Assembly (NCBI RefSeq): GCF_000737065.1
Contig: NZ_AQRC01000001.1
Location: forward strand, 372,001-436,000
Source: Thioclava atlantica
Lineage (GTDB): Bacteria > Pseudomonadota > Alphaproteobacteria > Rhodobacterales > Rhodobacteraceae
Direction: 5' to 3'
Length of the DNA stretch: 64,000 nt
Shown: piece by piece, positions 34,418-44,095 of the stretch
Layout: every line of letters starts with the position of its first letter
Position numbering within the stretch: position 1 is the stretch's first letter
Made by a program: the position numbers and the translations under genes
The notes under the pieces: model-generated
Told to the model about the DNA's origin: nothing
The model's input: the letters and a program-made list of their open reading frames with translations, nothing else
Database searches by the model: none

Positions 34418-35702
34418 ATGGCCGCACGCACAGCCCCGTTTTCCCGTTTCGAGTTCATGATCGCCTGGCGGTACCTGCGCGCGCGCCGTGCCGAGGGCGG
34501 CGTCTCGACCATGACCTGGATCTCGCTCATCGGCATCGCCCTCGGTGTGGCCGCGCTGATTGCCACGCTCGCGGTGCGGGCGGGCTTCCGCGACGAATTC
34601 GTGAGCACGATCGTCGGGTCGAATCCGCAGATCACGGTCTATTCCGCGCCGACCGAGGTGGTCGAGGGCTCGGGCGTCTATTCCCGGCTGATCCGCGATT
34701 TCGAGGCGCGTACCGAACGGATCAAGAAGATCCCCGGCGTCGTCAGCGCCGCCCCCGCGATCCGCGGTCAGGCGATGGTGAGCTTCGGCGACCGCTCGAA
34801 CGTGGCCGATGTCTACGGGCTCGCGCTCTCCGATCTCAAGAATATCCCCAATATCGCCCATTCCGACGAGGCGCAGGGCAATATCGACGATCTCGGGCAG
34901 GGCATCGCCCTGGGCGTCGGCATGGCGCGCGATCTCGGCGTGACGGTGGGCGACACGGTCAAACTGATCTCGCCCAGCGGCGCCAAGACGCCCTTCGGCA
35001 CCTCGCCGCGCGTCAATGCCTACAAGGTCGTCTATATCTTCTCGGCCGGGCGCTACGACATCGACCAGACCCGGCTCTACATGCCCTTCAAGGAGGCGCA
35101 GAGCTATTTCAACCGCGAGGGCGGGGCGGATGAGATCGATGTCGACGTGGCAGATCCCGACAATGTCGCGGACTGGGAACCCGCGATCTCCGATGCGAGC
35201 GGCAAGGGCACCCTGATCTGGACCTGGAAGGACGCTTCGGGCAGCTTCCTGCGCGCGCTCACGATCGAGGATAACGTGATGTTCGTGATCCTCGCGATCC
35301 TCGTGCTGATCGCCTCGATGAATATCACGTCGGGGCTGATCATGCTGGTGAAGAACAAGGGCCGCGATATCGGCATCCTGCGCACGATGGGCCTGAGCCA
35401 GGGTTCGATCATGCGCGTCTTCTTCCTCTGCGGCGCCTTCACCGGCGTGATCGGCACGGTGGCCGGTCTCGCGCTCGGCGTGCTGTTCGCGCTCAATATC
35501 GACAGCATCATGGGCTTCGTGAACTGGATCAATGGCGGCCCGGCCTGGGACCCGTCGATCCGCGGCATCTACCAGCTGCCCGCGAAGCTCCAGCCCTGGG
35601 ACGTGCTCAAGGCGGTGGGGCTCGCGCTGTCGCTCTCCTTCGTGGTCACGATCTTCCCCGCGCGCCGGGCCGCGCGCATGGATCCGGTGGAGGCGCTGCG
35701 CT

Positions 35703-35710
<8 letters not shown>
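34418..35710 (+). CDS. lolC: Lipoprotein-releasing ABC transporter permease (LolC/LolE type)
   Basis: A 430-residue permease that helps release lipoproteins from the inner membrane for transport to the outer membrane. Helix 1 is in TWISLIGIALGVAALIATLAV, then a large periplasmic MacB-like domain (about 60-260), then three helices with ILRTMGLSQGSIMRVFF as the coupling helix and the ending ARMDPVEALRYE. ATG 34418 is chosen because GGAG precedes it; an ATG nine bases earlier is possible. Only one permease gene is present, as in organisms with a single LolF-like permease. It overlaps lolD by 8 bases. Confidence 0.92.
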
Positions 35711-36383
<673 letters not shown>

Positions 36384-36393
36384 GGAGAGGCTG

Positions 36394-36717
36394 ATGATCG
36401 TCTACGGGATTTCGACCTGTGACACGGTGCGCAAGGCGCGCAAGGCGCTGGAAGCTGCGGGCCGCGAGGTGGAATTTCGCGACGTGCGGGCCGAACCGCT
36501 CTCGTCGGCGGAGACCGCCGAGTTCGAGGCGGCCTTCGGCGACAAGATCGTGAACCGGGCCTCGACGACCTGGCGCAGCCTCTCCGAGGCCGAGCGCGCG
36601 GCGCCCGTGGCCGATCTGCTGCGCGCCCATCCCGCGCTGATGAAGCGTCCGGTGATCCGCGAGGGCGGGAAACTCACGCTGGGCTGGGCGAAGCCGGTTC
36701 AGGCCGAGTGGCTCTGA
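36394..36717 (+). CDS. ArsC/Spx-family thioredoxin-fold protein
   Basis: A 107-residue protein with MIVYGISTCDTVRKARKALE and a C-terminal PALMKRPVIREGGKLTLGW, the pattern of the ArsC/Spx/YffB family. Only Cys9 is in the first motif (CDTVRKA), and no CxxC is present, so it is closer to YffB-type than to Spx or classical arsenate reductase. It follows lolD by 10 bases and may be cotranscribed. Arsenate reduction is not shown. Confidence 0.85.
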   Translation: MIVYGISTCDTVRKARKALEAAGREVEFRDVRAEPLSSAETAEFEAAFGDKIVNRASTTWRSLSEAERAAPVADLLRAHPALMKRPVIREGGKLTLGWAKPVQAEWL

Positions 36718-36719
36718 AC

Positions 36720-36760
36720 TTCACCTGGTCCCAAATACCCCCGCCGGAGGCATCCGCCGC
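36720..36760 (-). repeat. Short relative of the dispersed repeat, copy 6
   Basis: TTCACCTGGTCCCAAATACC followed by CCCGCCGGAGGC lies between the convergent ArsC-like and cold-shock genes. Its complement, GGGGGTATTTGGGACCAGG, resembles the copy-1 core but has a shortened GC part. Related copies are at 54881 and 59974. Confidence 0.6.
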
Positions 36761-36785
36761 TGCCGTCCCGCATCGCCGCGTGGAC

Positions 36786-36819
36786 AAAAGAAAACGGCCC
36801 GCGCGAGAGGCGCGGACCG
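36786..36819 (-). terminator. Intrinsic terminator of the cold-shock gene
   Basis: CGGCCCGCGC at 36795-36804 pairs with GCGCGGACCG at 36810-36819 (one mismatch or wobble). On the minus strand the stem is followed by TTTTCTTTTG. Confidence 0.85.
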
Positions 36820-36843
36820 CTGGTCAAGACCGTCTGCCGGCAA

Positions 36844-37050
36844 TCAGAGCAGTTGCAGGTCCGAGGCCGAGGCGCGGCCGTCGCGACCGTCCTGCAGTTC
36901 GTACTGGACTTTCTGATTGTCGTTGAGACCCTTCAGGCCCGCACGTTCGACCGCAGAGATGTGCACGAACACGTCCTTGCCGCCTTCATCGGGGGCGATG
37001 AAGCCATAACCCTTGGTGGAATTGAACCATTTCACGGTGCCAGTGGCCAT
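36844..37050 (-). CDS. Cold-shock-domain protein (CspA type)
   Basis: A 68-residue single-stranded nucleic-acid-binding protein. RNP1 is KGYGFIAP and RNP2 is VFVHISAVE, with [16 protein letters not shown] at the start. Such proteins melt RNA structure in cold or in growth. The upstream leader (37051-37270) is long enough to hold a control structure, but none was recognised. Confidence 0.95.
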   Translation of the reverse strand: MATGTVKWFNSTKGYGFIAPDEGGKDVFVHISAVERAGLKGLNDNQKVQYELQDGRDGRASASDLQLL

Positions 37051-37216
37051 TACCGTCTTCTCCTTAGTAGTCTCCCGGCGCGTGATTGCGTCCGAGCCGT
37101 GCAGCCAGTCTCTTTCGTGTCTTCCGGCTGCCTTTTTCAGAAGCGAGGCGGTAAGAAAGTCTGCGAAACACGCAAATCAAGTCTGGCGCAACTTCGCGAA
37201 AAATCAATGACATTCC

Positions 37217-37238
37217 GTGAGGGGCGCAAGCCCCTCAC
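37217..37238 (-). terminator. Hairpin downstream of thrS
   Basis: GTGAGGGGC and GCCCCTCAC form a perfect 9-bp stem closed by the tetraloop GCAA (TTGC on the minus strand). It lies 41 bases after the leftward thrS stop. A T-rich run (TTTTTCG) occurs about 13 bases further on, so termination is plausible but not textbook. Confidence 0.6.
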
Positions 37239-37278
37239 AGGTCTGTGAAATTTCGGCTTCAGCCCTGTTTTGAAGCGA

Positions 37279-39228
37279 TTATCCGCGCAGGTCGGGCGGG
37301 GTCGATTCGGCGCGCAGGTCCTCGATGACGGCGTCGAGCGCGACCGTGGAGGTGCGGTTCTCGCCCAGCTTGCGGACCGAAACCGTGCGCTCCTCGACCT
37401 CTTTCATCCCGATTGCGAAGATATAGGGGACCTTGCCGAGCGAGTGCTCGCGGACCTTGTAGTTGATCTTCTCGTTGCGGGTGTCGGCCTCGGCGCGGAT
37501 GCCGGCGACGCGCAGCCTCGAAGTCACCTCGAGCACGTAATCGTCCGCATCCGAGACGATCGAGGCCACCACGACCTGACGGGGCGCGAGCCAGAGCGGC
37601 ATCTTGCCCGCGTGGCTTTCGATCAGGATGCCGATGAAGCGCTCGAACGAGCCCAGCACCGCGCGGTGCAGCATGACGGGCCGGTGGCGTTCGCCATCCG
37701 AACCCACGAATTCCGCATCGAGCCGCTCGGGCAGGTTGGTATCGACCTGCAGCGTGCCGCATTGCCAGTCGCGCCCGATCGCGTCGGTCAGCACGAATTC
37801 GAGCTTCGGCCCGTAGAACGCACCTTCGCCCTCGAAGATCTCGTAATTGTAGCCGGCGGCCTTGCAGGCATTGCCAAGCGCAGCCTCGGTATAGTCCCAG
37901 CTTTCATTGCTTCCGATGCGCTTCTCGGGGCGCGTCGACAGCTTGATGCGCCAGTCGGTGAAGCCCAGATCGGCATAGATGCCCGAGAGGAACTTGATGA
38001 ACTTCTCGGTCTCCACCTCGATCTGATCCTCGGTGCAGAAGATATGCGCGTCGTCCTGGGTGAAGCCGCGCACCCGCATGATGCCATGCAGCGCCCCCGA
38101 GGGCTCGTAGCGCGCGCAGGACCCGAACTCGGCCATGCGCAGCGGCAGGTCGCGGTAGCTCTTCACGCCCTGATTGAAGATCTGAACGTGGCAGGGGCAG
38201 TTCATCGGCTTGAGGGCGTTGACGGTCTTCTCGCGCGCGTGCTCCTCGTCGACCTCGACGATGAACATGTTCTCCTGGTAGTTCTCCCAGTGGCCCGAGG
38301 CCTCCCAGAGCTTGCGGTTGACGACCTGCGGGGTGTTTACCTCGACATAGCCATCCGTGCGCTGCTTGCGGCGCATGTAGTCCTGCAGCGCGGTGTAGAT
38401 GGTCCAGCCATTCGGGTGCCAGAAGATCTGGCCCGGCGCCTCTTCCTGCATGTGGAAGAGATCCATCTCGCGGCCCAGCTTGCGGTGGTCGCGCTTGGCG
38501 GCCTCTTCCATCATCGTGACCCAGGCGTTCAGGTCCTTCTTGGTCTTGAAGGCCACGCCGTAGATCCGCTGCAGCATCGGGCGGGTCGAGTCGCCCAGCC
38601 AATAGGCGCCCGCGACATGGGTCAGCTTGAACGCATCTGCGGGCACTTGGCCGGTGTGCTGCAGGTGCGGACCGCGGCACAGATCCTGCCAGTTCCCGTG
38701 CCAATACATCCGGATATCCTCGCCGGGCGGGATCCGGTTGATCAGCTCGACCTTGTAAGGCTCCTCGGTGGCCAGGTAGTGGTCGATCGCATGCTTGCGG
38801 CTCCAGACCTCGGTCTTGATCGCGTCGCGCGCATTGATGATCTCGCGCATCTTCTTCTCGATCGCGCCGAGGTCTTCGGGGGTGAAGGGTTCCTCGCGGT
38901 CGAAATCGTAGAACCAGCCATTGTCGCGCACCGGGCCGATCGTGACCTTCACGCCGGGATAGAGCTCCTGAACGGCGCGGGCCATGATATGGGCGAGGTC
39001 GTGGCGGATCAGCTCCAGCGCGGGGCCGTCGTCGGCCATCGTGTTGATGGCGATCTGGGCGTCCTCGGTGATCGGCCATTGCAGATCCCAATGCGCGCCG
39101 TTGACCTGCGCCGAGATCGCTTTCTTCGCCAGCGACGGCGCGATCGAGGCCGCCACTTCGGCCGGGGTCACGCCCGCGGCGTACTCGCGCGAATTGCCAT
39201 CGGGAAAGGTGAGGGAGATCTGGGACAT
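37279..39228 (-). CDS. thrS: Threonine--tRNA ligase
   Basis: A 649-residue class II synthetase. Order of domains: TGS (about 1-60; [20 protein letters not shown]), SAD editing domain with [10 protein letters not shown], catalytic domain with zinc-binding [31 protein letters not shown] (motif 2) and [16 protein letters not shown] (motif 3), and an anticodon-binding domain at the end. The start follows AGGAGGAC. Full length for the family. Confidence 0.97.
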   Translation of the reverse strand: MSQISLTFPDGNSREYAAGVTPAEVAASIAPSLAKKAISAQVNGAHWDLQWPITEDAQIAINTMADDGPALELIRHDLAHIMARAVQELYPGVKVTIGPVRDNGWFYDFDREEPFTPEDLGAIEKKMREIINARDAIKTEVWSRKHAIDHYLATEEPYKVELINRIPPGEDIRMYWHGNWQDLCRGPHLQHTGQVPADAFKLTHVAGAYWLGDSTRPMLQRIYGVAFKTKKDLNAWVTMMEEAAKRDHRKLGREMDLFHMQEEAPGQIFWHPNGWTIYTALQDYMRRKQRTDGYVEVNTPQVVNRKLWEASGHWENYQENMFIVEVDEEHAREKTVNALKPMNCPCHVQIFNQGVKSYRDLPLRMAEFGSCARYEPSGALHGIMRVRGFTQDDAHIFCTEDQIEVETEKFIKFLSGIYADLGFTDWRIKLSTRPEKRIGSNESWDYTEAALGNACKAAGYNYEIFEGEGAFYGPKLEFVLTDAIGRDWQCGTLQVDTNLPERLDAEFVGSDGERHRPVMLHRAVLGSFERFIGILIESHAGKMPLWLAPRQVVVASIVSDADDYVLEVTSRLRVAGIRAEADTRNEKINYKVREHSLGKVPYIFAIGMKEVEERTVSVRKLGENRTSTVALDAVIEDLRAESTPPDLRG

Positions 39229-39493
39229 GTCGTCCTCCTCGTCGGTTTGGCGCCCACGGAACGCCCGGTTGCGGGATATGTGCTGAAAGCCTTTTGCGAA
39301 AGCGCGGCGCGGCTGTCAATGGGGCAGGGAAGACGGAGAGGTCGCGGCGGGATGCGCCCCCGTCCTTCGCGAGGGCGGACCGGGACATTCGGACGCGGCC
39401 GAAGGCGTGCCGTGTTTCCCGTCGGGGCCGGTCAGTTATTCCGCGGCTGCGTTCGGCGCGCCCGAAGGAGGCCGCCCCTTGTTCCGGCATGAA

Positions 39494-39518
39494 AAAGGCG
39501 CCGTGCGGCGCCCTTTCG
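39494..39518 (-). terminator. Intrinsic terminator of phaR
   Basis: GGCGCC-GTGC-GGCGCC flanked by A and T runs (AAAAAGGCGCC and GGCGCCCTTT). On the minus strand the stem ends in GGCGCCTTTTTCATG, immediately after the phaR stop. Confidence 0.88.
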
Positions 39519-40076
39519 TCACATCTTGTTGAGTTTGCTCTGCAGATCCGCGAGCTGCTTCTTGATCGCGTTGAGTTCGGAGCGGTCGTCGCTCTTCTCG
39601 TCGCTTTCGGGCGCGGGCCCGGAAGACCCCGCGGTGCCCCAGCCTGCCATCATGTTCTGCAAGAAGGCCTGCTGCTGGCGCTGGAGCGCCTCGAAGCCCG
39701 GCATGTTCGCCATCGGGTTCGGCATCTTGGTCATGTTGTCGAGCATCTGCGAATGGCCTTCGCGGAGCATCTCGAAGCTGGCGGCCAGAAACTGCGGGAC
39801 CACCGATTGCGCGGCCCCCGTATAGGAACGCACCAGATCGGTGAGCACATCGACCGGTAGGACGTTCTCGCCCCGGCTCTCGTGCTCGGCCACGATCTGC
39901 AGCAGGTATTGCCGCGTCAGGTCGTCTCCCGATTTCAGATCGACGATTTGCACCTCGCGCCCGTCGCGGATGAATTTCGCGATATCTTCAAGCGTCACGT
40001 AATCGCTCGTCTCGGTATTGTAGAGCCGGCGGCTTGCGTAGCGCTTGATCAGCAAGGGCTTTTCGTCTTCGGCCAT
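39519..40076 (-). CDS. phaR: Polyhydroxyalkanoate synthesis repressor PhaR
   Basis: A 185-residue regulator. The N-terminal DNA-binding domain is IKRYASRRLYNTETSDYVTL and on, then the PHB accumulation domain (VLPVDVLTDLVRSYTGAAQS, PQFLAASFEMLREG). PhaR binds both DNA and polymer granules, so it releases phaP and pha promoters when polymer appears. Two candidate operators (CTGC-N3-GCAG) lie in the phaP promoter upstream. It follows phaP on the same strand after 150 bases, with a terminator between. Confidence 0.95.
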   Translation of the reverse strand: MAEDEKPLLIKRYASRRLYNTETSDYVTLEDIAKFIRDGREVQIVDLKSGDDLTRQYLLQIVAEHESRGENVLPVDVLTDLVRSYTGAAQSVVPQFLAASFEMLREGHSQMLDNMTKMPNPMANMPGFEALQRQQQAFLQNMMAGWGTAGSSGPAPESDEKSDDRSELNAIKKQLADLQSKLNKM

Positions 40077-40144
40077 GTGGTGCGATCCTCCCCGGATGAT
40101 GCGGTCGCAGCGATTGTGAGACGCCGCGCGCGCAAAAGCAACAA

Positions 40145-40172
40145 AAGAAAAGGGCGCGCTTGACGCGCGCCC
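40145..40172 (-). terminator. Intrinsic terminator of phaP
   Basis: GGGCGCGC at 40152-40159 pairs with GCGCGCCC at 40165-40172. On the minus strand the stem is followed by TTTTCTTTTG. Confidence 0.9.
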
Positions 40173-40226
40173 AGGGAGGTCCGCTGTCCCGGCGGGGAGG
40201 AGGAAGCCGGGAGCCGCGGGAGGAAC

Positions 40227-40676
40227 TTATTTCGCGGCCGCGGCGGCTTTCTTGGTCGCCGAGCTCATGTCGGCGGTCGCCTTCTTGACGGTCGCGCTGG
40301 CCTCTTCCGACATGTCCTTGCCGGCAGCCATCATCAGCTCGACGGTTTCCATCTGCATCGATTTCGCGACTTCGGCGAAAGCGGCGAGGTTCTCGGCGGC
40401 CATTTCCGCGGCGGAGGAGGTGAAGTCGCTCATCGCCTTGGCGTAATCGGCCGGCTCTTCCTTGGTCTTGGCGAGGTCGCTCATCTTCGCGAGAGTGTCC
40501 TTCGTCCATTTCGAGGAGATCTCGGTCGACTTCTCGGCGGCGCCGAGCGCGACCTTGGTCATCTTCTCGCCGAGCGCGGCTTGCGACTTGAAGGCATCCT
40601 GGAATTTCGTCGTGTCGACGGGGAAGGACGCCATCATGTCCTGCATGATCTTGGTGTAGTCCTGGGTCTTGGCCAT
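40227..40676 (-). CDS. phaP: Phasin (PHA granule protein)
   Basis: A 149-residue helical protein that coats PHA granules. MAKTQDYTKIMQDMMASFPV opens it, the middle is KSQAALGEKMTKVALGAAEK, and the tail is Lys/Ala-rich (TKKAAAAAK). Size and Ala/Lys/Met-rich composition match phasins, as does its place between phaC and phaR. The ribosome site CAAGGAGC precedes the ATG. Two likely PhaR operators stand 79-118 bases upstream of its start. Confidence 0.92.
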   Translation of the reverse strand: MAKTQDYTKIMQDMMASFPVDTTKFQDAFKSQAALGEKMTKVALGAAEKSTEISSKWTKDTLAKMSDLAKTKEEPADYAKAMSDFTSSAAEMAAENLAAFAEVAKSMQMETVELMMAAGKDMSEEASATVKKATADMSSATKKAAAAAK

Positions 40677-40751
40677 AACTTTGCTCCTTGGGTTGGGGCC
40701 CCCGAGGTGGGAACAACGGCCGGGCCCTTTTCGCTTACGTAACGTATATAC

Positions 40752-40768
40752 ATGCTGCAGCGCAGCAT
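40752..40768. promoter_or_regulatory. Candidate PhaR operator 1 (phaP promoter)
   Basis: ATGCTGC-AGC-GCAGCAT is a perfect dyad whose core CTGC-N3-GCAG is the type bound by Paracoccus PhaR. It lies 76 bases upstream of the phaP ATG in the phaC-phaP gap. Confidence 0.7.
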
Positions 40769-40782
40769 TTCAAGGAAAACTT

Positions 40783-40797
40783 GCTGCGTCGCAGAAA
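40783..40797. promoter_or_regulatory. Candidate PhaR operator 2 (phaP promoter)
   Basis: GCTGC-GTC-GCAGAAA contains CTGC-N3-GCAG at 40784-40794, 29 bases from the centre of operator 1, close to three helical turns, so two dimers could bind on the same face. The surrounding TTGCTGC-RTC-GCAGAAA recurs inside the phaC start region. Confidence 0.65.
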
Positions 40798-40820
40798 GGT
40801 TACAATCGGAGCGTGTGAAA

Positions 40821-42614
40821 TCAGATCTTCACGATCTCGGTCACGTAAGTGCCCGGCGCGGCTGCAAGAACCGGATGCTCGCGGTCCCCGGGCTGGCGCG
40901 CAGGAACCATCTTGCCGGATTTCGCGGCGAGCCATTCTCCCCAGCGGGGCCACCAGCTTCCCTCGTTGAACTGGGCCGTCGCCTTCCATTCATTGGGATT
41001 CGCGACCGGCGCGGCCGAGGTGTAATGCCCGTATTTCTTCTTGCTGGGCGGGTTCACGATCCCGGCGATATGGCCCGACTCGGAGAGGATGAAGCTCTTG
41101 TCCTTCGATCCCATCTGCGCGACGCCGTTGAAGGAGGCGATCCAGGGAGCGATATGGTCGGTCTCGCAGGCGATCGCCATCAGCGGCACCTTCACATCCG
41201 CGAGGCTCAGCTTTTCGCCCAGAACCTCGAAGCCGCCCCGCGCGAAGAGGTCGCGCTGGCACAGCCCGCGCAGGTAATCGAGTGCCATCCGTCCGGGCAG
41301 GTTCGTCGAGTCGCCGTTCCAGTAGAGCAGGTCGAAGGCGGGCGGGGCCTCGCCCATCATGTAGCTGCGGATCGCGGGCCGGTAGATCAGGTCGTTCGAG
41401 CGCAGGAACGAGAAGGTGCGCGACATGAAATAGCTCGACAGCACCCCGTCCGCGGCGCATTGCCGCTCGATCCCGTCGACGAAATCGTCCTGCAGGAAGA
41501 CGGTGAATTCGCCCTGATCCGAAAAATCGGTGAGCGTGGTGAAGAAGGTCGCGGAGTTGATCGACCGGTCCTTGCGCTTGTCGAGAAGCGCCAGCGTCAG
41601 GCTGAGGGTGGTGCCGGCGATGCAGTAGCCGACCGCGTTGATCTTCTTCTCGCCGGTGATCTGCTTCACCTGCTCGATCGCGGTCAGGTAGCCCTCCTCG
41701 ACGTAATCGTCGAGGCCCGTCTCGGCATAGCTCCTGTCGGGGTTCTTCCAGCTCACCACGAAGAGGGTGAAGCCCTGATCCACGATCCAGCGGATCAGCG
41801 AGTTCTGCGGCTTCAGGTCGAGAATGTAGAACTTGTTGATCCAGGGCGGAAAGATCACGAGCGGCGTCTTGTGCACCGTCTCGGTGGTTGGCTTGTACTG
41901 GATCAGCTCGAACAGGCGGTTGCGATAGACGACCGAGCCCTCGGCGGTGCCGATATTCTCGCCGACCCTGAAGGCGTTCCTGTCCGCGAGCGTCACCAGC
42001 AGATCGCCGCGATTGGCCTCGATATCCGCGACGAGATTCTCGAGCCCCTTCACGAGGCTCTCGCCTTCCGTCTCGATCGCCTTTTCCAGGGCGTCGGGGT
42101 TCGTCGCGAGGAAATTCGTGGGCGACATGAGGTCGATGATCTGGCGCGCGAAATAGTGCAGCCGCTTGCGATCGGCCGGGGCCAGACCCTCGATCCGCTC
42201 CACGGCCTCCTCCACCCCTTTCGAGGCGATCAGATATTGCTGCTTGATGAAATTGAAATAGGGATGCGTGTCCCAGAGAGGGTTGGTGAAGCGTGGGTCG
42301 GACGGTCCGGGATCAGCGGGCGGCGCGAGTGCGCCCTTGGCCAGAGCCTCCTGCGCCTCGAGGTAATGCTTCATCGCATCGCCCCAGTAGTTCACCTGAG
42401 CCTCAAGCACCTTTGAAGGCTTCTCCAGCCATTCCTTCATGAAGGCGGCACTCGCGGACAGGTACAGATCCGCTCCGGGCCCCTCCAGCGCCGGGTTGAT
42501 CGGGCGCTTTTTCGCGGCCGCCTCGACCATGCGCTGGGTGAGCTCTTCGATCCGGGCGAGATTTTCCTGCATTTTCTGCGATGCAGCAATTTTGTTCTCG
42601 TCCTCGGTTGTCAT
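40821..42614 (-). CDS. phaC: Class I poly(3-hydroxyalkanoate) synthase
   Basis: A 597-residue enzyme that polymerises hydroxyacyl-CoA. The lipase-like box is NAVGYCIAGTT with catalytic Cys331; the Asp and His of the triad are in ACETDHIAPW and ESGHIAGIVNPPS. KTPLVIFPPWINKFYILDL is a class I motif. It is divergent from phaZ, 113 bases apart, and upstream of phaP on the same strand. Confidence 0.97.
   Translation of the reverse strand: MTTEDENKIAASQKMQENLARIEELTQRMVEAAAKKRPINPALEGPGADLYLSASAAFMKEWLEKPSKVLEAQVNYWGDAMKHYLEAQEALAKGALAPPADPGPSDPRFTNPLWDTHPYFNFIKQQYLIASKGVEEAVERIEGLAPADRKRLHYFARQIIDLMSPTNFLATNPDALEKAIETEGESLVKGLENLVADIEANRGDLLVTLADRNAFRVGENIGTAEGSVVYRNRLFELIQYKPTTETVHKTPLVIFPPWINKFYILDLKPQNSLIRWIVDQGFTLFVVSWKNPDRSYAETGLDDYVEEGYLTAIEQVKQITGEKKINAVGYCIAGTTLSLTLALLDKRKDRSINSATFFTTLTDFSDQGEFTVFLQDDFVDGIERQCAADGVLSSYFMSRTFSFLRSNDLIYRPAIRSYMMGEAPPAFDLLYWNGDSTNLPGRMALDYLRGLCQRDLFARGGFEVLGEKLSLADVKVPLMAIACETDHIAPWIASFNGVAQMGSKDKSFILSESGHIAGIVNPPSKKKYGHYTSAAPVANPNEWKATAQFNEGSWWPRWGEWLAAKSGKMVPARQPGDREHPVLAAAPGTYVTEIVKI
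42573..42588. promoter_or_regulatory. Candidate PhaR site at the start of phaC
   Basis: TTGCTGC-ATC-GCAGAAAA (minus strand) has the CTGC-N3-GCAG core at 42576-42586 and matches operator 2 at all but one of 17 positions. It lies within codons 9-14 of phaC and about 142 bases upstream of the phaZ start, so it could affect either gene. Being coding sequence, it may also be chance. Confidence 0.45.
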
Positions 42615-42727
42615 GAGTGACTTTCCTCCCTATTCTCCCGTGCAGCTTAGTCTTGCCGCCATCCTTGGGTAAAGCGGCGATTGCCAAGCGCCAGGCGCAG
42701 ACCTGCCAGCCCTCCCGAGGAGTCACG

Positions 42728-44041
42728 ATGAAGACAATCATGTCCTACGACCTGATGGAGACCTTCAGGAATACGAACGAGTGGATGGGAGCTTCGGCAC
42801 GCGCCATGGCCTCCTATCCGGTCTGGGGACTGGCGCCGCACCCGATGTTCAAGATCATGTCGGCCTGGGGGCGGGTGACCGAGCGTTCCTTCGCGCGCAT
42901 GGTGATCAAGCCCGACTGGGGGATCCATGCGGTCACGGCCGAGGATGGCCGCGATCACCTCGTCGAGGTCGAGAGCGTTCTCGACAAGCCCTTCGGCAGC
43001 CTGATCCGCTTCAACGTGCAGGGCCGCGAGCCGATGGCGCGCCGGATCCTGCTGGTTGCGCCTATGTCGGGCCATTACGCGACCCTTCTGCGCTCGACCG
43101 TGGCCTCGCTGCTTCCCGATGCCGATGTCTGGGTCACCGATTGGCATAACGCGCGCGACATTCCCGTCTCGATGGGCAAGTTCGATATCGAGGACTACAC
43201 CCTTTACCTTGTCGATTTCATGAAGGCGCTGGGCCCCGACATCAACGTGATCGCGGTGTGCCAGCCCGCGCCGCTCGCTCTGGCCGCGACCGCCTATCTC
43301 GCCGAGGAGGAACCCGCGGCCCAGCCCCGCACGCTGACCCTGATCGGCGGCCCGATCGACCCCGACGCCGCGGCGACCGAGGTGACCGATTTCGGACGCC
43401 GCGTGACGATGGGCCAGCTCGAGCAGATGGTGATCCAGCGCGTCGGCTTCAAATTCAAGGGCGCGGGCCGTCTGGTCTATCCGGGCCTGATGCAGCTCGC
43501 CTCCTTCATCTCGATGAACATGGACAAGCACGCCCAGGCCTTCCAGGACAAGATCTGGAAGGAAGCGACGGGCGAGGGCTCCGATCATGACAAGCATTAC
43601 CGTTTCTACGACGAGTATCTCGCGGTGATGGACATGACGGCCGAGTTCTACCTCTCGACCGTGGAGCGGGTCTTCAAGGGGCTCGAGATCGCGCAGAACC
43701 AGTTCGTGGTCGCGGGCAAGCCCGTCGATATCGGCAAGATCACCGCGGTGGCGGTGAAGACCGTCGAGGGCGAGAAGGACGACATCTCGGCGCCCGGCCA
43801 ATGCGTGGCGGCGCTCGATCTGTGCACCGGCGTCCCCGAGTCGATGAAGCAGCAGCATCTCGAACCCGATGCGGGCCATTACGGCATCTTCGCGGGCTCG
43901 CACTGGCGCAACAACATCCGCCCGCTGGTGCTCGAATTCATCGACGAGAATGCCGACAACCCGGTGCCCGGCGCGAAGGTGCAAGCCGCGACCGTCACCC
44001 CGATCCGCAAGAAGCGGGTGAAACAGGCCGAAGCCTCCTGA
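42728..44041 (+). CDS. phaZ: Intracellular PHA depolymerase
   Basis: A 437-residue polymer-degrading enzyme of the intracellular PhaZ family. The nucleophile is the Cys in VIAVCQPAPLAL; the remaining triad is in VEGEKDDISAPGQ and EPDAGHYGIFAGSHW. It starts MKTIMSYDLMETFRNTNEWM, after CGAGGAG. Breakdown of stored polymer opposes phaC, whose gene is divergent from it. Confidence 0.95.
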   Translation: MKTIMSYDLMETFRNTNEWMGASARAMASYPVWGLAPHPMFKIMSAWGRVTERSFARMVIKPDWGIHAVTAEDGRDHLVEVESVLDKPFGSLIRFNVQGREPMARRILLVAPMSGHYATLLRSTVASLLPDADVWVTDWHNARDIPVSMGKFDIEDYTLYLVDFMKALGPDINVIAVCQPAPLALAATAYLAEEEPAAQPRTLTLIGGPIDPDAAATEVTDFGRRVTMGQLEQMVIQRVGFKFKGAGRLVYPGLMQLASFISMNMDKHAQAFQDKIWKEATGEGSDHDKHYRFYDEYLAVMDMTAEFYLSTVERVFKGLEIAQNQFVVAGKPVDIGKITAVAVKTVEGEKDDISAPGQCVAALDLCTGVPESMKQQHLEPDAGHYGIFAGSHWRNNIRPLVLEFIDENADNPVPGAKVQAATVTPIRKKRVKQAEAS

Positions 44042-44060
44042 GCGGCGTGGATCTGAAGAC

Positions 44061-44090
44061 AAGGGCGCGGGGGAAACCTCGCGCCTTTTT
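44061..44090 (+). terminator. Intrinsic terminator of phaZ
   Basis: AAGGGCGCGGGG-GAAA-CCTCGCGCCTTTTT forms a GC stem with a GAAA loop region and ends in five T. It lies 20 bases after the phaZ stop and before the convergent hydrolase gene. Confidence 0.88.
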
Positions 44091-44095
44091 GCGTT

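Noticed and set aside
39431-39493. Possible C-terminal coding end RNKGRPPSGAPNAAAE between thrS and phaR
   Set aside because: It lies beyond the phaR terminator, has no start codon or ribosome site and overlaps the hairpin, so it is probably a GC-rich chance frame.
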